Shown: piece by piece, positions 1-6,011 of the stretch | Numbering within the stretch: the first letter of the stretch is position 1 | How the letters are laid out: each line of letters opens with the position of its first letter | From: a virus | DNA length: 30,461 nucleotides | IMG/VR virus record: IMGVR_UViG_3300046689_000428 | Location: 1 to 30,461 of that record | Reading direction: 5' to 3' (one strand) | Notes under the pieces: generated by a model | What the model was told of the DNA's origin: nothing | The model's database searches: none | What the model saw: the letters and a program-made list of their open reading frames with translations, nothing else | Made by a program: the position numbers and the translations under genes

Positions 1-325
1 CTTTCTCTCTCATGAGATCTTCCACGTACTTCTCCCATTCCGCGTACGGTGTCTCCACGAACGTCGAAGCGAATCCGCGTTGTGTTACCGTGCCTGGGAC
101 GTGGACGAGATCCTCGAGTTCTTTCCTCTTCGCGATGATCTCGAGGTGTAGCATATCGAGGTTACGCTCGAGCACGTCGTCGTCGATCATGACGAGATGT
201 GGATGGCCGACGAAAGACTTCTGCAAACGGACCGTAGATTCCAGGTCGCAGATGCTTTCCTTGAGTCCCTGGATGCGCTCTGGAGTCACAGCGCCCCTGT
301 CGCAATATGTCTTATTGTCCGCCAT
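1..325 (-). CDS. Hypothetical protein, 3' end outside window
   Basis: The frame is open from an ATG at 325 to the left edge (108 codons), so the C-terminus is missing. The start is placed by an AGGAGG eight bases upstream. An in-frame ATG at 331 is too close to that site. The peptide begins MADNKTYCDRGAV and is charged and mostly helical, with a Leu/Glu/Lys-rich stretch near residues 60-75 that could form a coiled coil. The start lies inside the last codons of the upstream zinc-ribbon-like gene, so the two are probably translationally coupled. I recognise no family. Existence is well supported by the SD site and the unbroken frame; function is unknown. Confidence 0.8.
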   Translation of the reverse strand, partial: MADNKTYCDRGAVTPERIQGLKESICDLESTVRLQKSFVGHPHLVMIDDDVLERNLDMLHLEIIAKRKELEDLVHVPGTVTQRGFASTFVETPYAEWEKYVEDLMREK

Positions 326-497
326 CTTCATCACCTCCTGGAGTCTCTGGTGGCCTCGTCGCAAGGATGCGTTCCCACTGGCTCAGGCTCCACTCCCCAC
401 CACAGTCATCGCAGATGACTGCTTTGACCGGAGCCCTACCGCGGCCAACGTATTCTACCTCGACCTCGGCGTTCTCATGCATGCACTCAGGCTCCAT
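312..497 (-). CDS. Small zinc-ribbon-like protein (61 aa)
   Basis: Small acidic protein with a Cys-x-His pair near the N-terminus (CMH, residues 5-7) and a CDDCG knuckle near residue 30. This spacing suggests one zinc-binding ribbon. The tail is Pro/Gly/Asp-rich and looks disordered. The ATG at 497 overlaps the end of the upstream gene by 11 bases, and a GAAGGA-type ribosome site lies upstream. Short phage zinc ribbons often bind nucleic acid or host proteins, but nothing here shows which. It is one of three Cys/His-cluster proteins encoded between 312 and 1879. Confidence 0.75.
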   Translation of the reverse strand: MEPECMHENAEVEVEYVGRGRAPVKAVICDDCGGEWSLSQWERILATRPPETPGGDEDGGQ

Positions 498-801
498 CGC
501 TGCTCGCTTCCTTCGCCCATGCTCTGAGATCTTCGATGTGTCCCGAGCGCCATCCCCTCGGCAGCACCATGCGGAGCAGCATCACGACGGGCTCGTCGTC
601 GTCCTGGTCCATCGTCACCATCTCGAGATCGTGCACCAGCATCGCACAAGTGGCATTCGAAAGGATCACGTCCTCCTCGTTGCCGGTCGGATCCACGAGC
701 CGCGGTCGTAGAGATACGGCGGCATCGACGAGGTCATTGTCCAAGGCGAACGCGTATGCTGCGTCACCGAGCTCTGCCCAGGTATCGTTCAGGTCGCTCA
801 C
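487..801 (-). CDS. Hypothetical protein (104 aa)
   Basis: Acidic protein starting at a GTG whose bases overlap the stop of the upstream gene (GTGA at 798-801), with a GGAGG about eight bases before the start. The first half is Ala/Asp-rich and helical. The second half has an LVHDLEMVTMDQDDDEPVV segment that looks like beta strands around an acidic loop. There is no signal peptide, membrane segment or Cys cluster. I recognise no family. Tight coupling to both neighbours argues that it is expressed as part of the left-hand operon. Confidence 0.8.
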   Translation of the reverse strand: MSDLNDTWAELGDAAYAFALDNDLVDAAVSLRPRLVDPTGNEEDVILSNATCAMLVHDLEMVTMDQDDDEPVVMLLRMVLPRGWRSGHIEDLRAWAKEASSDGA

Positions 802-1745
802 TTTCCCATCCTCCGTCTCATGTGCGCTGGCAAGTGGCGTAGCTGCTCCTCTACTTCAGGATCAACCCATACTTTCGGCGGAGAGCCGATTCCTTTCTCG
901 AACTCGTCGTCGAGCTTTTCCTGGATGTCAGCAGCAGGGTCGGCGTCCGGCTCATCCCACTTCGGGCGATCGAGGAGACCGAGTGGATACGCGTGCTTCT
1001 TGCAGTACCACTTCCCATCCTCGTCCTGTGCTGCTGCGACCTTGCCGCACTCGCAGTGATGTTCGATCATCTCCTTGAGTTCGATCGCGGGCTCCTCGAT
1101 AGGATCCTGCTTGAGGAAACTTCGAAGAGCTTTCACGCCTCGTTCAGCAGAATCGATAGCGTCGATGGTCGTCTTGACCTTCTCGATGGCGGCATCGTGT
1201 TCGACCCACTGCTCACCGAGAACATCGATAGCTCGCGTGAACAAGAACTCGACATCGAACTGCGTGAACCGCCCAGGCTGTTCGAGGAGAACGACACACC
1301 CCTCCTCACCCACAGTAGGCTTTGTCCACTCGCCGTTGCCGTCGAAGACGCGTTGCTTCATCTTCTCGGTGAGCGCCGAGAGCGGATTCTCTTCGTCGAT
1401 GGGCTTGCCTGTCATCCCGACCTTCTCTTCCGTGACCACGACTGCGAGCCAGTCTTCGAAGACAGTAGGGATGTGTGTAGCGTTCCACTCGATGAAGCGC
1501 TTATGTTCCAGCGTCTCCACCACGAGCTCGATCACCTTCACGCTGTATCTCAAGGTCCTGAGTAGTGCACTCTTCTCAGCGCGTACCTTGTGCAGCGATG
1601 TCAGCGTGGGTAGGATCCCGTCCAAGCAGTAGTCGCAGCCGACTCCATGGCATGCTTGACATTCTTGCATGTCGAACGTGACGTTAGTGAGAGCTTCGAA
1701 TGGAATCTCATCCTGCGAGAGAGCGATCGTTATCCCCTTCTTCAT
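798..1745 (-). CDS. Hypothetical protein with two zinc-binding Cys clusters (315 aa)
   Basis: An in-frame ORF extends further upstream, but the ATG at 1745 is preferred: AGAGGA lies five to six bases upstream and the codon overlaps the stop of the preceding 45-aa gene (ATGA). Residues 29-40 hold C-x2-C-x4-C-x2-C (CQACHGVGCDYC), similar to half of a DnaJ-type zinc centre. Residues 231-251 hold CxC then CxxH (CECG...WYCKKH), a second ribbon. The middle, about 50-220, is helical and charged, and the last 60 residues are acidic. There are no catalytic motifs I can name. A nucleic-acid or protein-binding role is inferred only from the zinc clusters. Confidence 0.85.
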   Translation of the reverse strand: MKKGITIALSQDEIPFEALTNVTFDMQECQACHGVGCDYCLDGILPTLTSLHKVRAEKSALLRTLRYSVKVIELVVETLEHKRFIEWNATHIPTVFEDWLAVVVTEEKVGMTGKPIDEENPLSALTEKMKQRVFDGNGEWTKPTVGEEGCVVLLEQPGRFTQFDVEFLFTRAIDVLGEQWVEHDAAIEKVKTTIDAIDSAERGVKALRSFLKQDPIEEPAIELKEMIEHHCECGKVAAAQDEDGKWYCKKHAYPLGLLDRPKWDEPDADPAADIQEKLDDEFEKGIGSPPKVWVDPEVEEQLRHLPAHMRRRMGK

Positions 1746-1879
1746 GCTTTCCTCTCGAGCGGCACGATGTAGAGGTTGCACTCATCGCATCTCATCGTCG
1801 TGCTACCCATCACGAAGTGCGCTGTCGCGTCAGGATGATGTTTGCAGCCCCATCCTTCGGGCTTCTGTTTTGTGTCCAT
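1742..1879 (-). CDS. 45-aa zinc-ribbon-like protein with leaderless-type start
   Basis: Short gene reading MDTKQKPEGWGCKHHPDATA onward. Cys12-x-His14-His15 and a CDEC knuckle near residue 31 form a plausible single zinc ribbon. The stop TGA overlaps the ATG of the 315-aa gene. No Shine-Dalgarno site precedes the ATG. Instead a perfect TATAAT ends six bases before it, which would put the transcription start at or next to the A of ATG. The ORF falls below usual length cut-offs, but the coupling, the Cys/His pattern and the promoter placement together support it. It would be the first gene of the leftmost transcription unit. Confidence 0.75.
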   Translation of the reverse strand: MDTKQKPEGWGCKHHPDATAHFVMGSTTMRCDECNLYIVPLERKA

Positions 1880-1894
1880 GGTATCATTATATCA
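1877..1894 (-). promoter_or_regulatory. Extended -10 promoter with ATG at the expected start site
   Basis: On the minus strand the sequence reads TGATATAATGATACCATG. TATAAT occupies 1891-1886, preceded by TGA (the TGn extended -10 pattern) and followed after six bases by the ATG of the 45-aa gene. No good -35 box is visible. This arrangement is what a leaderless actinobacterial transcript needs. It separates the 69-aa gene upstream from the left-hand operon. Confidence 0.6.
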
Positions 1895-1906
1895 TATGAG
1901 ACACGT

Positions 1907-1936
1907 CAGGGGCAGCTCTCGTAAGAACCACCCCTG
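1907..1936 (-). other. Inverted repeat in the 1880-1974 gap, possible weak terminator
   Basis: CAGGGG (1936-1931 on the minus strand) is complemented by CCCCTG (1912-1907) with an 18-base loop. There is no T-tract afterwards, so it is not a canonical rho-independent terminator. It sits between the 69-aa gene and the TATAAT promoter of the next unit, where termination would make sense. Nothing else is seen in this 95-base gap. Confidence 0.3.
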
Positions 1937-1974
1937 CGTGCGTAGCTACCAGCGTGTTGTTCTGGCGCTACTCC

Positions 1975-2184
1975 CTATGCGATGATCGCTTCTGCGAGTG
2001 CGATGCTACAACCCGCCTTGACCATCGCTTCGAGCTTGTGTACGTCGACGTCCATACGCGCTGCGAGAGAATCTGCGAGGATCATGTCGAAGCCGATCTC
2101 CTCGAGAGCCTGGCGACGCCAGGCATGGACGCTCTCGCGCTCCGTCTCGTGGATCACGGTGTCCTTCGTCAAGATCCTTGCCAT
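1975..2184 (-). CDS. Small helical protein of actinophage type (69 aa)
   Basis: ATG start with AAGGAG about eight bases upstream. The sequence is almost entirely helical. It contains ESVHAWRRQALEEIGF, then SLAARMDVDVHKLEAMVKAG and a C-terminal GCSIALAEAIIA. The pattern Trp-Arg...Leu...Gly-Phe...Leu-Ala...Asp-Val-Asp-x-His...Gly-Cys...Ala resembles a short protein I recall as frequent near structural genes of actinobacteriophages. That resemblance is from memory and was not searched. The function of such proteins is not known to me. It is probably the last gene of the lysis-side unit, ahead of the 95-base gap. Confidence 0.8.
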   Translation of the reverse strand: MARILTKDTVIHETERESVHAWRRQALEEIGFDMILADSLAARMDVDVHKLEAMVKAGCSIALAEAIIA

Positions 2185-2195
2185 GTCAGCTCTCC

Positions 2196-2423
2196 TTAGC
2201 CGCCGTACTTGCTGCTGCTACCACCCTTGATCGTGCGAGTGGCTCCGGTCTGTTGTCCCTGCGGGGGAGCCTGGGACTGATCCGTGGTGACCGAGATCTT
2301 GTCCTGTCCCACCGAAGCGCCGTATGCTCCCTTGGCGCCCGAGCCAGCGTTCCTTCCCTGCTCGACAGACCAATCACTCATCTTGTGATCCGTGCTGCCG
2401 AGGTCTCCGCTCTGTCCGCTCAT
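2196..2423 (-). CDS. Small Gly/Ser-rich hypothetical protein (75 aa)
   Basis: The longest in-frame reading begins at 2474, but AGAGGAGGTG lies just ahead of the ATG at 2423, so the protein starts MSGQSGDLGST. It is low in hydrophobic residues and rich in Gly, Ser, Gln and Thr, ending GGSSSKYGG. It looks disordered. The gene upstream ends 13 bases earlier. The strong ribosome site suggests good expression. No family is recognised. A virion-associated or decoration role would only be a guess. Confidence 0.75.
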   Translation of the reverse strand: MSGQSGDLGSTDHKMSDWSVEQGRNAGSGAKGAYGASVGQDKISVTTDQSQAPPQGQQTGATRTIKGGSSSKYGG

Positions 2424-2436
2424 GTGCTCACCTCCT

Positions 2437-2679
2437 CTACGCGGTGCTGCTCTGGTCGGCGCTGTGAACGCCAACGTTCTTCACCGTTGGTGTCGACGTC
2501 TTCTTGACCGTCATCGGTGCTGATGCGCCGCCGTAGTACTCCTCGGACGGCGTCATGGCCGGTGCCTTCGAACCCTGGCTGGCCTGGAACGTCTCCATGC
2601 TGTACGCGGAGCCGGACCCTTTCAAGTCCTTCTTGTCCGCTGCACCGGAACGATCCGTCATCGTGTTCTTGGGTCCCAT
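2437..2679 (-). CDS. Small polar hypothetical protein (80 aa)
   Basis: ATG with AAGGAG ten bases upstream, 11 bases after the holin-like gene. The protein is hydrophilic and low-complexity (Ser, Ala, Lys, Thr, Gly), with EEYYGGASAPM in the middle and a TVKKTSTPTVKNVGV segment that could form strands. It has no Cys, membrane segment or signal peptide. Together with the next gene it makes a pair of small, disordered, strongly translated products. I do not recognise it. Confidence 0.75.
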   Translation of the reverse strand: MGPKNTMTDRSGAADKKDLKGSGSAYSMETFQASQGSKAPAMTPSEEYYGGASAPMTVKKTSTPTVKNVGVHSADQSSTA

Positions 2680-2690
2680 GCTTCTCCTTC

Positions 2691-2996
2691 CTACGCAGCT
2701 GCTGCTGCAGGTGGTGCTGTCGAGGTCTTCGCCTCGATTGCGGGTGCTACGTCAGTCGGCTTCCACAGGCCGTGGTACGACGCGATCGCTGTGACCAGCA
2801 CCACGAGTGCCGAGCTGATCCAGTTGTGGAAGTCGATGCCACCCTTGAAGTACGTGATGCCTAACGCTACCACCGCGCACAGGACGAAGTTGAGCAGCGC
2901 ACGGATCCTGTTGGGCCAATGCTGCTGCTGCAGGATCGCCTGAACGGGTGGCATCACGAAGCCCACGATGAGTGACCACATCTGGAGATTGGTCAT
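2691..2996 (-). CDS. Holin-like three-helix membrane protein (101 aa)
   Basis: Three hydrophobic segments are visible at about residues 6-22, 31-49 and 59-74, separated by short polar loops. A polar Ala/Pro-rich C-terminal tail follows. The layout, the MTNLQMWSLIVGF start and the SYHGLWKP motif after the third helix match what I recall of membrane proteins annotated as holins in Streptomyces and related phages. Holins make timed lesions in the inner membrane so that the endolysin can reach the wall. The ATG overlaps the stop of the upstream 52-aa gene. Other membrane proteins (5171-5419, 5074-5184, 4600-5073) lie on the far side of the endolysin, so which one is the holin is not settled. Confidence 0.75.
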   Translation of the reverse strand: MTNLQMWSLIVGFVMPPVQAILQQQHWPNRIRALLNFVLCAVVALGITYFKGGIDFHNWISSALVVLVTAIASYHGLWKPTDVAPAIEAKTSTAPPAAAAA

Positions 2997-3151
2997 AAGC
3001 TACCGCCTCTCTTGAGCTCGGCGAGGCTCTTAACCTCGAGGTTGACATGTCCGTTGGACGTGCTCTTGACTCTCGCGTACAGAGCCGGCTCGTGCTTCTC
3101 GAGGAAAGCTTCTGGATCCATCTTCCGGATGTCCTCGTCCAAGGTGCTCAT
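2993..3151 (-). CDS. Small hypothetical protein (52 aa)
   Basis: Reads MSTLDEDIRKMDPEAFLEKH and ends VKSLAELKRGGSL. It starts eight bases after the stop of the collagen-like gene, with GTAGG just upstream, and its TGA overlaps the ATG of the holin-like gene (ATGA). The N-terminal half is an acidic amphipathic helix, the centre has a short HVNLEV strand, and the end is basic. It is too short for standard ORF cut-offs, but its exact fit between two coupled genes supports it. No function can be assigned. Confidence 0.8.
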   Translation of the reverse strand: MSTLDEDIRKMDPEAFLEKHEPALYARVKSTSNGHVNLEVKSLAELKRGGSL

Positions 3152-3156
3152 CGAAC

Positions 3157-3891
3157 CTACGGAACGGTTGTGACGTTGGCGACGACGAGCGTGATCTGAG
3201 TGTGACCCTGGTTATCGCCGCAAGGCTGACCGTTCACGTTGAACTGGACCGTGCCGCCGTTGCTCACACAAGCGATGATCGTTCCAGTACCTAGACCACC
3301 AGCAGGTCCAGTGGGACCAGTCGCACCCGTATCGCCCTTAGGGCCAGCCGCGCCTGTTGCACCAGCATCGCCCTTCGGGCCAGCAGGACCGGTGGGACCG
3401 ACGAGGCCCTGTGGACCGGTAGCTCCGGTCGCACCAGCTGTTCCGGTATCACCCTTAAGTCCTGCCGGTCCAGCTGTTCCCGTATCGCCCTTAGCGCCAG
3501 TTGCACCGACAGAGCCAGTCAGACCGACTGCTCCCTGCGCTCCGACTGGACCAGCTGGACCTGTTGCACCTGCAGAGCCAGTAGCACCTGCTGCACCAGT
3601 GGCACCAGCGGGTCCTGCTGGACCTCTTGGTCCCGTGACGCTTGGGAACGGACCGAGCGGGATCTTCTTGTGGTCGATACGCCGTTCGTCAGCGAAGCAT
3701 TTCTGTCCCGTACGGACAGCACGCATGACACCGCCTCGAACAAGCCATGACGGCCCCTTGGCGATGCAGAACGGCCCGAAGTTGGCGAAGTGCTGCTTGC
3801 CTGGAAGCGTCGAACCGCTGTTCGAAGTAGCACCGGCGATGCCGACTGCGACGAGTGCTGTAACCAGCACCGCCAAGATAGTGTTTCTCAT
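3157..3891 (-). CDS. Secreted collagen-like protein (244 aa)
   Basis: The frame is open well upstream, but the ATG at 3891 has AGGAG six bases before it and begins a clear Sec signal peptide, [20 protein letters not shown]. After it comes a region of about 60 residues with two Cys and the pattern RAVRTGQKC...ERR. I recall that pattern from actinobacterial collagen-like exported proteins. Next are 37 perfect Gly-x-y triplets and a C-terminal domain of about 45 residues with two Cys. Collagen repeats form trimeric rods in phage fibres, but a signal peptide is unusual for a virion protein because virions assemble in the cytoplasm. Export to the host surface is the simplest reading. It lies directly after the endolysin gene. 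Confidence 0.85.
   Translation of the reverse strand: MRNTILAVLVTALVAVGIAGATSNSGSTLPGKQHFANFGPFCIAKGPSWLVRGGVMRAVRTGQKCFADERRIDHKKIPLGPFPSVTGPRGPAGPAGATGAAGATGSAGATGPAGPVGAQGAVGLTGSVGATGAKGDTGTAGPAGLKGDTGTAGATGATGPQGLVGPTGPAGPKGDAGATGAAGPKGDTGATGPTGPAGGLGTGTIIACVSNGGTVQFNVNGQPCGDNQGHTQITLVVANVTTVP
3301..3633 (-). repeat. 37 Gly-x-y collagen triplets
   Basis: An uninterrupted run of 111 codons encodes Gly at every third position, mostly GAT, GPA, GDT and GPK triplets. Near-repeats such as [10 protein letters not shown] and [10 protein letters not shown] recur. Pro, Lys and Asp placement suits trimer stability without hydroxyproline, as known for bacterial collagens. The antisense strand reads as a long Pro/Ala/Val ORF, which is a shadow. 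Confidence 0.9.
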
Positions 3892-3917
3892 TGCCTCTCC
3901 TTCATGGATTGATGTAC

Positions 3918-4598
3918 CTAACCTGTCGGACCGTTGGGCTTGTTGGGCTTGTTGCGCGCAGCGATGAACTTCGCAAGGTTTGTCCACCACTTGGCAGGGA
4001 TGATCTTGGGCACGTCGGGTCTCACCTTCGCGATCGCCTTCCCGTACGAAGCCCAGTCTCCCTCTCCTAGACGCCACTGTACCCATGCCCAGTAGCCCTT
4101 CTCTGCTCGCAGCTTGTCGGCGGGACTTGGGACATAGCCGGCGACCGGCAACTTCAGGAGCTGATGTACGCGCCTATCGTAGCTGAGACGATACGAGTTG
4201 GGAGCTCCCATGTGCCCATCGCTCCAGAGGAGGGGATCTCTACCGCGCTCCATGACGATAGCCGCATGCTCGTTGCCGTTCTCGCCGAACGTCACGGGGT
4301 CTCCGATTTCGAGCTGCGCCGGATCGCTGATATGCTTGAGATGCATAGCGATCGTAGTGCTGTTGCCGACGGTGCTGAAACCGTTTCCCATAGGGTCCGG
4401 GCAATCCGGTACCCACCAGCAGAGGAACTGCACACCCTTCGAACAGTCACTGACCACGCGCTGTCCAGGCGAGTACTTCCTGAGCGTCGTGGGTCGTGGC
4501 AGCGGCCTCACAGCCTCGTAGACCCAGTTGTGATGCGACGTCTGATCGGTGAGAGTCTTCACCATCACATCATGTAGCGCTGCTCTGATGTCAGGCAA
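3918..4598 (-). CDS. NlpC/P60-like endolysin (226 aa)
   Basis: Starts at TTG; an AGGAGGT seven bases upstream decides this. Residues about 20-130 resemble a papain-fold peptidoglycan peptidase. [11 protein letters not shown] carries the probable catalytic Cys52 (compare DCSG in NlpC/P60), and [11 protein letters not shown] carries the probable His111, with a possible third residue around His129. The enzyme would cut peptide bonds in cell-wall stem peptides. After residue 150 a Trp-rich tail ([14 protein letters not shown], then a basic stretch) probably binds the wall. There is no signal peptide, so release needs a holin, and candidates lie on both sides. CHAP is the main alternative family. 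Confidence 0.8.
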   Translation of the reverse strand: MPDIRAALHDVMVKTLTDQTSHHNWVYEAVRPLPRPTTLRKYSPGQRVVSDCSKGVQFLCWWVPDCPDPMGNGFSTVGNSTTIAMHLKHISDPAQLEIGDPVTFGENGNEHAAIVMERGRDPLLWSDGHMGAPNSYRLSYDRRVHQLLKLPVAGYVPSPADKLRAEKGYWAWVQWRLGEGDWASYGKAIAKVRPDVPKIIPAKWWTNLAKFIAARNKPNKPNGPTG

Positions 4599-4599
4599 C

Positions 4600-5073
4600 C
4601 TATTGACCTCCTGTGATTACTTTGACGTCAACATTCAGCCGCAAAGCCAGTCTCATACACTTCTCTTTCGTCGGTGTCGTCTTATCGATGAGCTCGCGGA
4701 GTACGTCGGCATTGCCCTTAGCTACATTGAGCCGTACGAGTGATTTCTGTCGCGCTGCTCTCAGCGGATCGCCTGGCGCTTCTGCAGCTAGCACCTGCTT
4801 AGTAGTGAGGATCTCGTCGCTGATGAGGAGCTCGACGGAGTCGATGAAGCCGTCCACGACCGGTGCCTGCTTGAGTGCTGTGAAGCATGAGTTCACGGCT
4901 GCCACAGCATTCGCGCGCTCTAGCGCTGCTCTGCTAGCATCCTCCTTTGCGATCCTACCGAAAGCAACGTAGAGCGCGACGACTACAGCAGCGAGCCCAA
5001 AGTACGCGATGCCGACCCAGACGCGAGGATCGTTAAGAAAGTTCCTGACTCTGAACTCGATACGACGAGCCAC
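4600..5073 (-). CDS. Single-pass membrane protein in lysis region (157 aa)
   Basis: GTG start with GGGAG eight bases upstream, directly after the stop of the 36-aa gene. A basic N-terminus is followed by one membrane helix (about residues 18-38, VWVGIAYFGLAAVVVALYVA). A long helical, charged domain of about 115 residues then carries two Cys. It ends just before the endolysin gene, whose ribosome site lies at its 3' end. Its shape suits a lysis accessory such as a spanin-like, holin-partner or anti-holin protein, but no known motif confirms this. The domain after the helix would most likely be extracytoplasmic by the positive-inside rule. Confidence 0.8.
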   Translation of the reverse strand: MARRIEFRVRNFLNDPRVWVGIAYFGLAAVVVALYVAFGRIAKEDASRAALERANAVAAVNSCFTALKQAPVVDGFIDSVELLISDEILTTKQVLAAEAPGDPLRAARQKSLVRLNVAKGNADVLRELIDKTTPTKEKCMRLALRLNVDVKVITGGQ

Positions 5074-5184
5074 TCAGATCACTCCCTTTCCCAACAACAC
5101 GATCAACCAGCCCGCGATGCAGATACCTGCCCACACGAAGAGATGCGCGTGTCGGTGCACGATCTTACGGCTATTTATCAACAT
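5074..5184 (-). CDS. Micro-protein with one membrane helix (36 aa)
   Basis: Reads MLINSRKIVHRHAHLFVWAG and ends IVLLGKGVI. The ATG overlaps the last codons of the 82-aa membrane protein by 14 bases, and the TGA is directly followed by the GTG of the 157-aa protein. A basic N-terminus and one hydrophobic segment of about 20 residues are visible. No strong ribosome site is seen, so translation would rely on coupling. The frame fills a gap exactly, which supports it. It could be a small holin or antiholin. If not real, the stretch 5074-5170 would be empty. Confidence 0.5.
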   Translation of the reverse strand: MLINSRKIVHRHAHLFVWAGICIAGWLIVLLGKGVI

Positions 5185-5419
5185 CACGATAATAGCCGCC
5201 AGGGCCGTCATACGGATCATCTGTGACATTTCGATGCCTGCGCTTGTTGTCCAGCCTGAGCGCTGGAGGGATGCCCAAGAGCGTGAGGCCTGCGCCTACG
5301 ATGTAGGGGTTGGGTGCAGTCACGACCACGGTCTCGAACACGAGCATGAATGCGGCTAGCAACGTGATCACAGCATCTCGAAAGATACCTTGCCACACGC
5401 GGATAACATCGGGAGTCAA
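5171..5419 (-). CDS. Two-helix membrane protein, possible holin (82 aa)
   Basis: TTG start chosen because GGAGG lies four to five bases upstream; no ATG gives an intact protein. Hydrophobic segments lie at about residues 12-33 (FRDAVITLLAAFMLVFETVV) and 38-55 (NPYIVGAGLTLLGIPPAL). A highly charged C-terminal tail follows (RLDNKRRHRN, then an acidic Tyr-rich end). Size, two helices and a charged tail suit a class II holin. It opens the lysis gene run and is followed by two further membrane proteins and the endolysin. Confidence 0.7.
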   Translation of the reverse strand: MTPDVIRVWQGIFRDAVITLLAAFMLVFETVVVTAPNPYIVGAGLTLLGIPPALRLDNKRRHRNVTDDPYDGPGGYYRDVDK

Positions 5420-5430
5420 TCTGCCTCCAT

Positions 5431-5526
5431 CTATGCGTCATCAGCTGCAACACACGTGTGTCGAGTACGTTGTGCCATGCGCAAGTCGACATGCTTAGCC
5501 TCCCAGTGGTGAAGCACGACGTTCAT
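5431..5526 (-). CDS. Possible micro-protein (31 aa)
   Basis: Starts at an ATG overlapping the stop of the methyltransferase gene (ATGA) and reads MNVVLHHWEAKHVDLRMAQR before ending at TAG, just ahead of the ribosome site of the 82-aa membrane protein. The start/stop overlap matches the style of its neighbours, but there is no strong ribosome site and the composition is not distinctive. No function can be proposed. If it is not a gene, 5420-5522 is a short spacer with nothing else visible. Confidence 0.35.
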   Translation of the reverse strand: MNVVLHHWEAKHVDLRMAQRTRHTCVAADDA

Positions 5527-6011
5527 TGCCTGAAGCCCTCGCCACACAGCACCATGCCGATGTCGATCACTGAGATCGTGTGCAACCCAGCCTCTTCCAT
5601 ACGCCGCCTCAACAGGCGCTCAGTGAACGCTGCCTTGTGGTAGTTACCCTCGTAATCCTGGTCGCCAAAGATCAGGTTCACGATCTCGATGTCATCATGC
5701 CCGCCAGCATGTGCATTCGTCTGCCATGTGAGGTTGGGTACCTCGATGTAGACCTTGCCTCCGGGTATGACCAGCTCTCGCCACTCGGTGAGCAGCGCAA
5801 CCGTGTCACGCCAAGAGAAGTGCTCGAGGAGATGCGTAGCTCGGATCTCATCCGCATGCCCTTTCACGTGTGCTGTGATCTCCTCGACAGGACACACGAT
5901 CTCGATATCTGGTAGCGGACGTGCATCGTTGTGGATGAAACCCGGAGTCGGCCTATCGCCAGCACCGAGCTCGAGCTTCAAGTTGTCGAGGAGGAACTTG
6001 TGTGTGATCAC
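5523..6011 (-). CDS. SAM-dependent methyltransferase (162 aa)
   Basis: GTG start overlapping the upstream stop (GTGA) with AAGGAG eight bases before it; a longer ORF from 6035 is not favoured. LKLELGAGDRP at residues 11-21 is the glycine-rich motif I of class I Rossmann methyltransferases. An acidic strand end (HNDARPLPDIE) and a motif-IV-like region (EIRATHLLEHFSW, VIPGGKVYIEVPN) follow, as in the type 11 family. It is short for the family. As the last gene of the sugar cassette it may methylate a sugar or glycan end. The acceptor cannot be read from sequence. Confidence 0.8.
   Translation of the reverse strand: MITHKFLLDNLKLELGAGDRPTPGFIHNDARPLPDIEIVCPVEEITAHVKGHADEIRATHLLEHFSWRDTVALLTEWRELVIPGGKVYIEVPNLTWQTNAHAGGHDDIEIVNLIFGDQDYEGNYHKAAFTERLLRRRMEEAGLHTISVIDIGMVLCGEGFRQ

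Noticed and set aside
3239-3967. Plus-strand ORF of 242 residues rich in Pro, Val and Ala
   Set aside because: It is the antisense of the collagen triplets; Gly-x-y codons leave the opposite strand free of stops. No ribosome site, and every neighbour is on the minus strand.
3892-4086. N-terminal extension of the collagen-like protein
   Set aside because: It overlaps the endolysin C-terminus and would bury the signal peptide inside the protein. AGGAG ahead of 3891 fixes the start.
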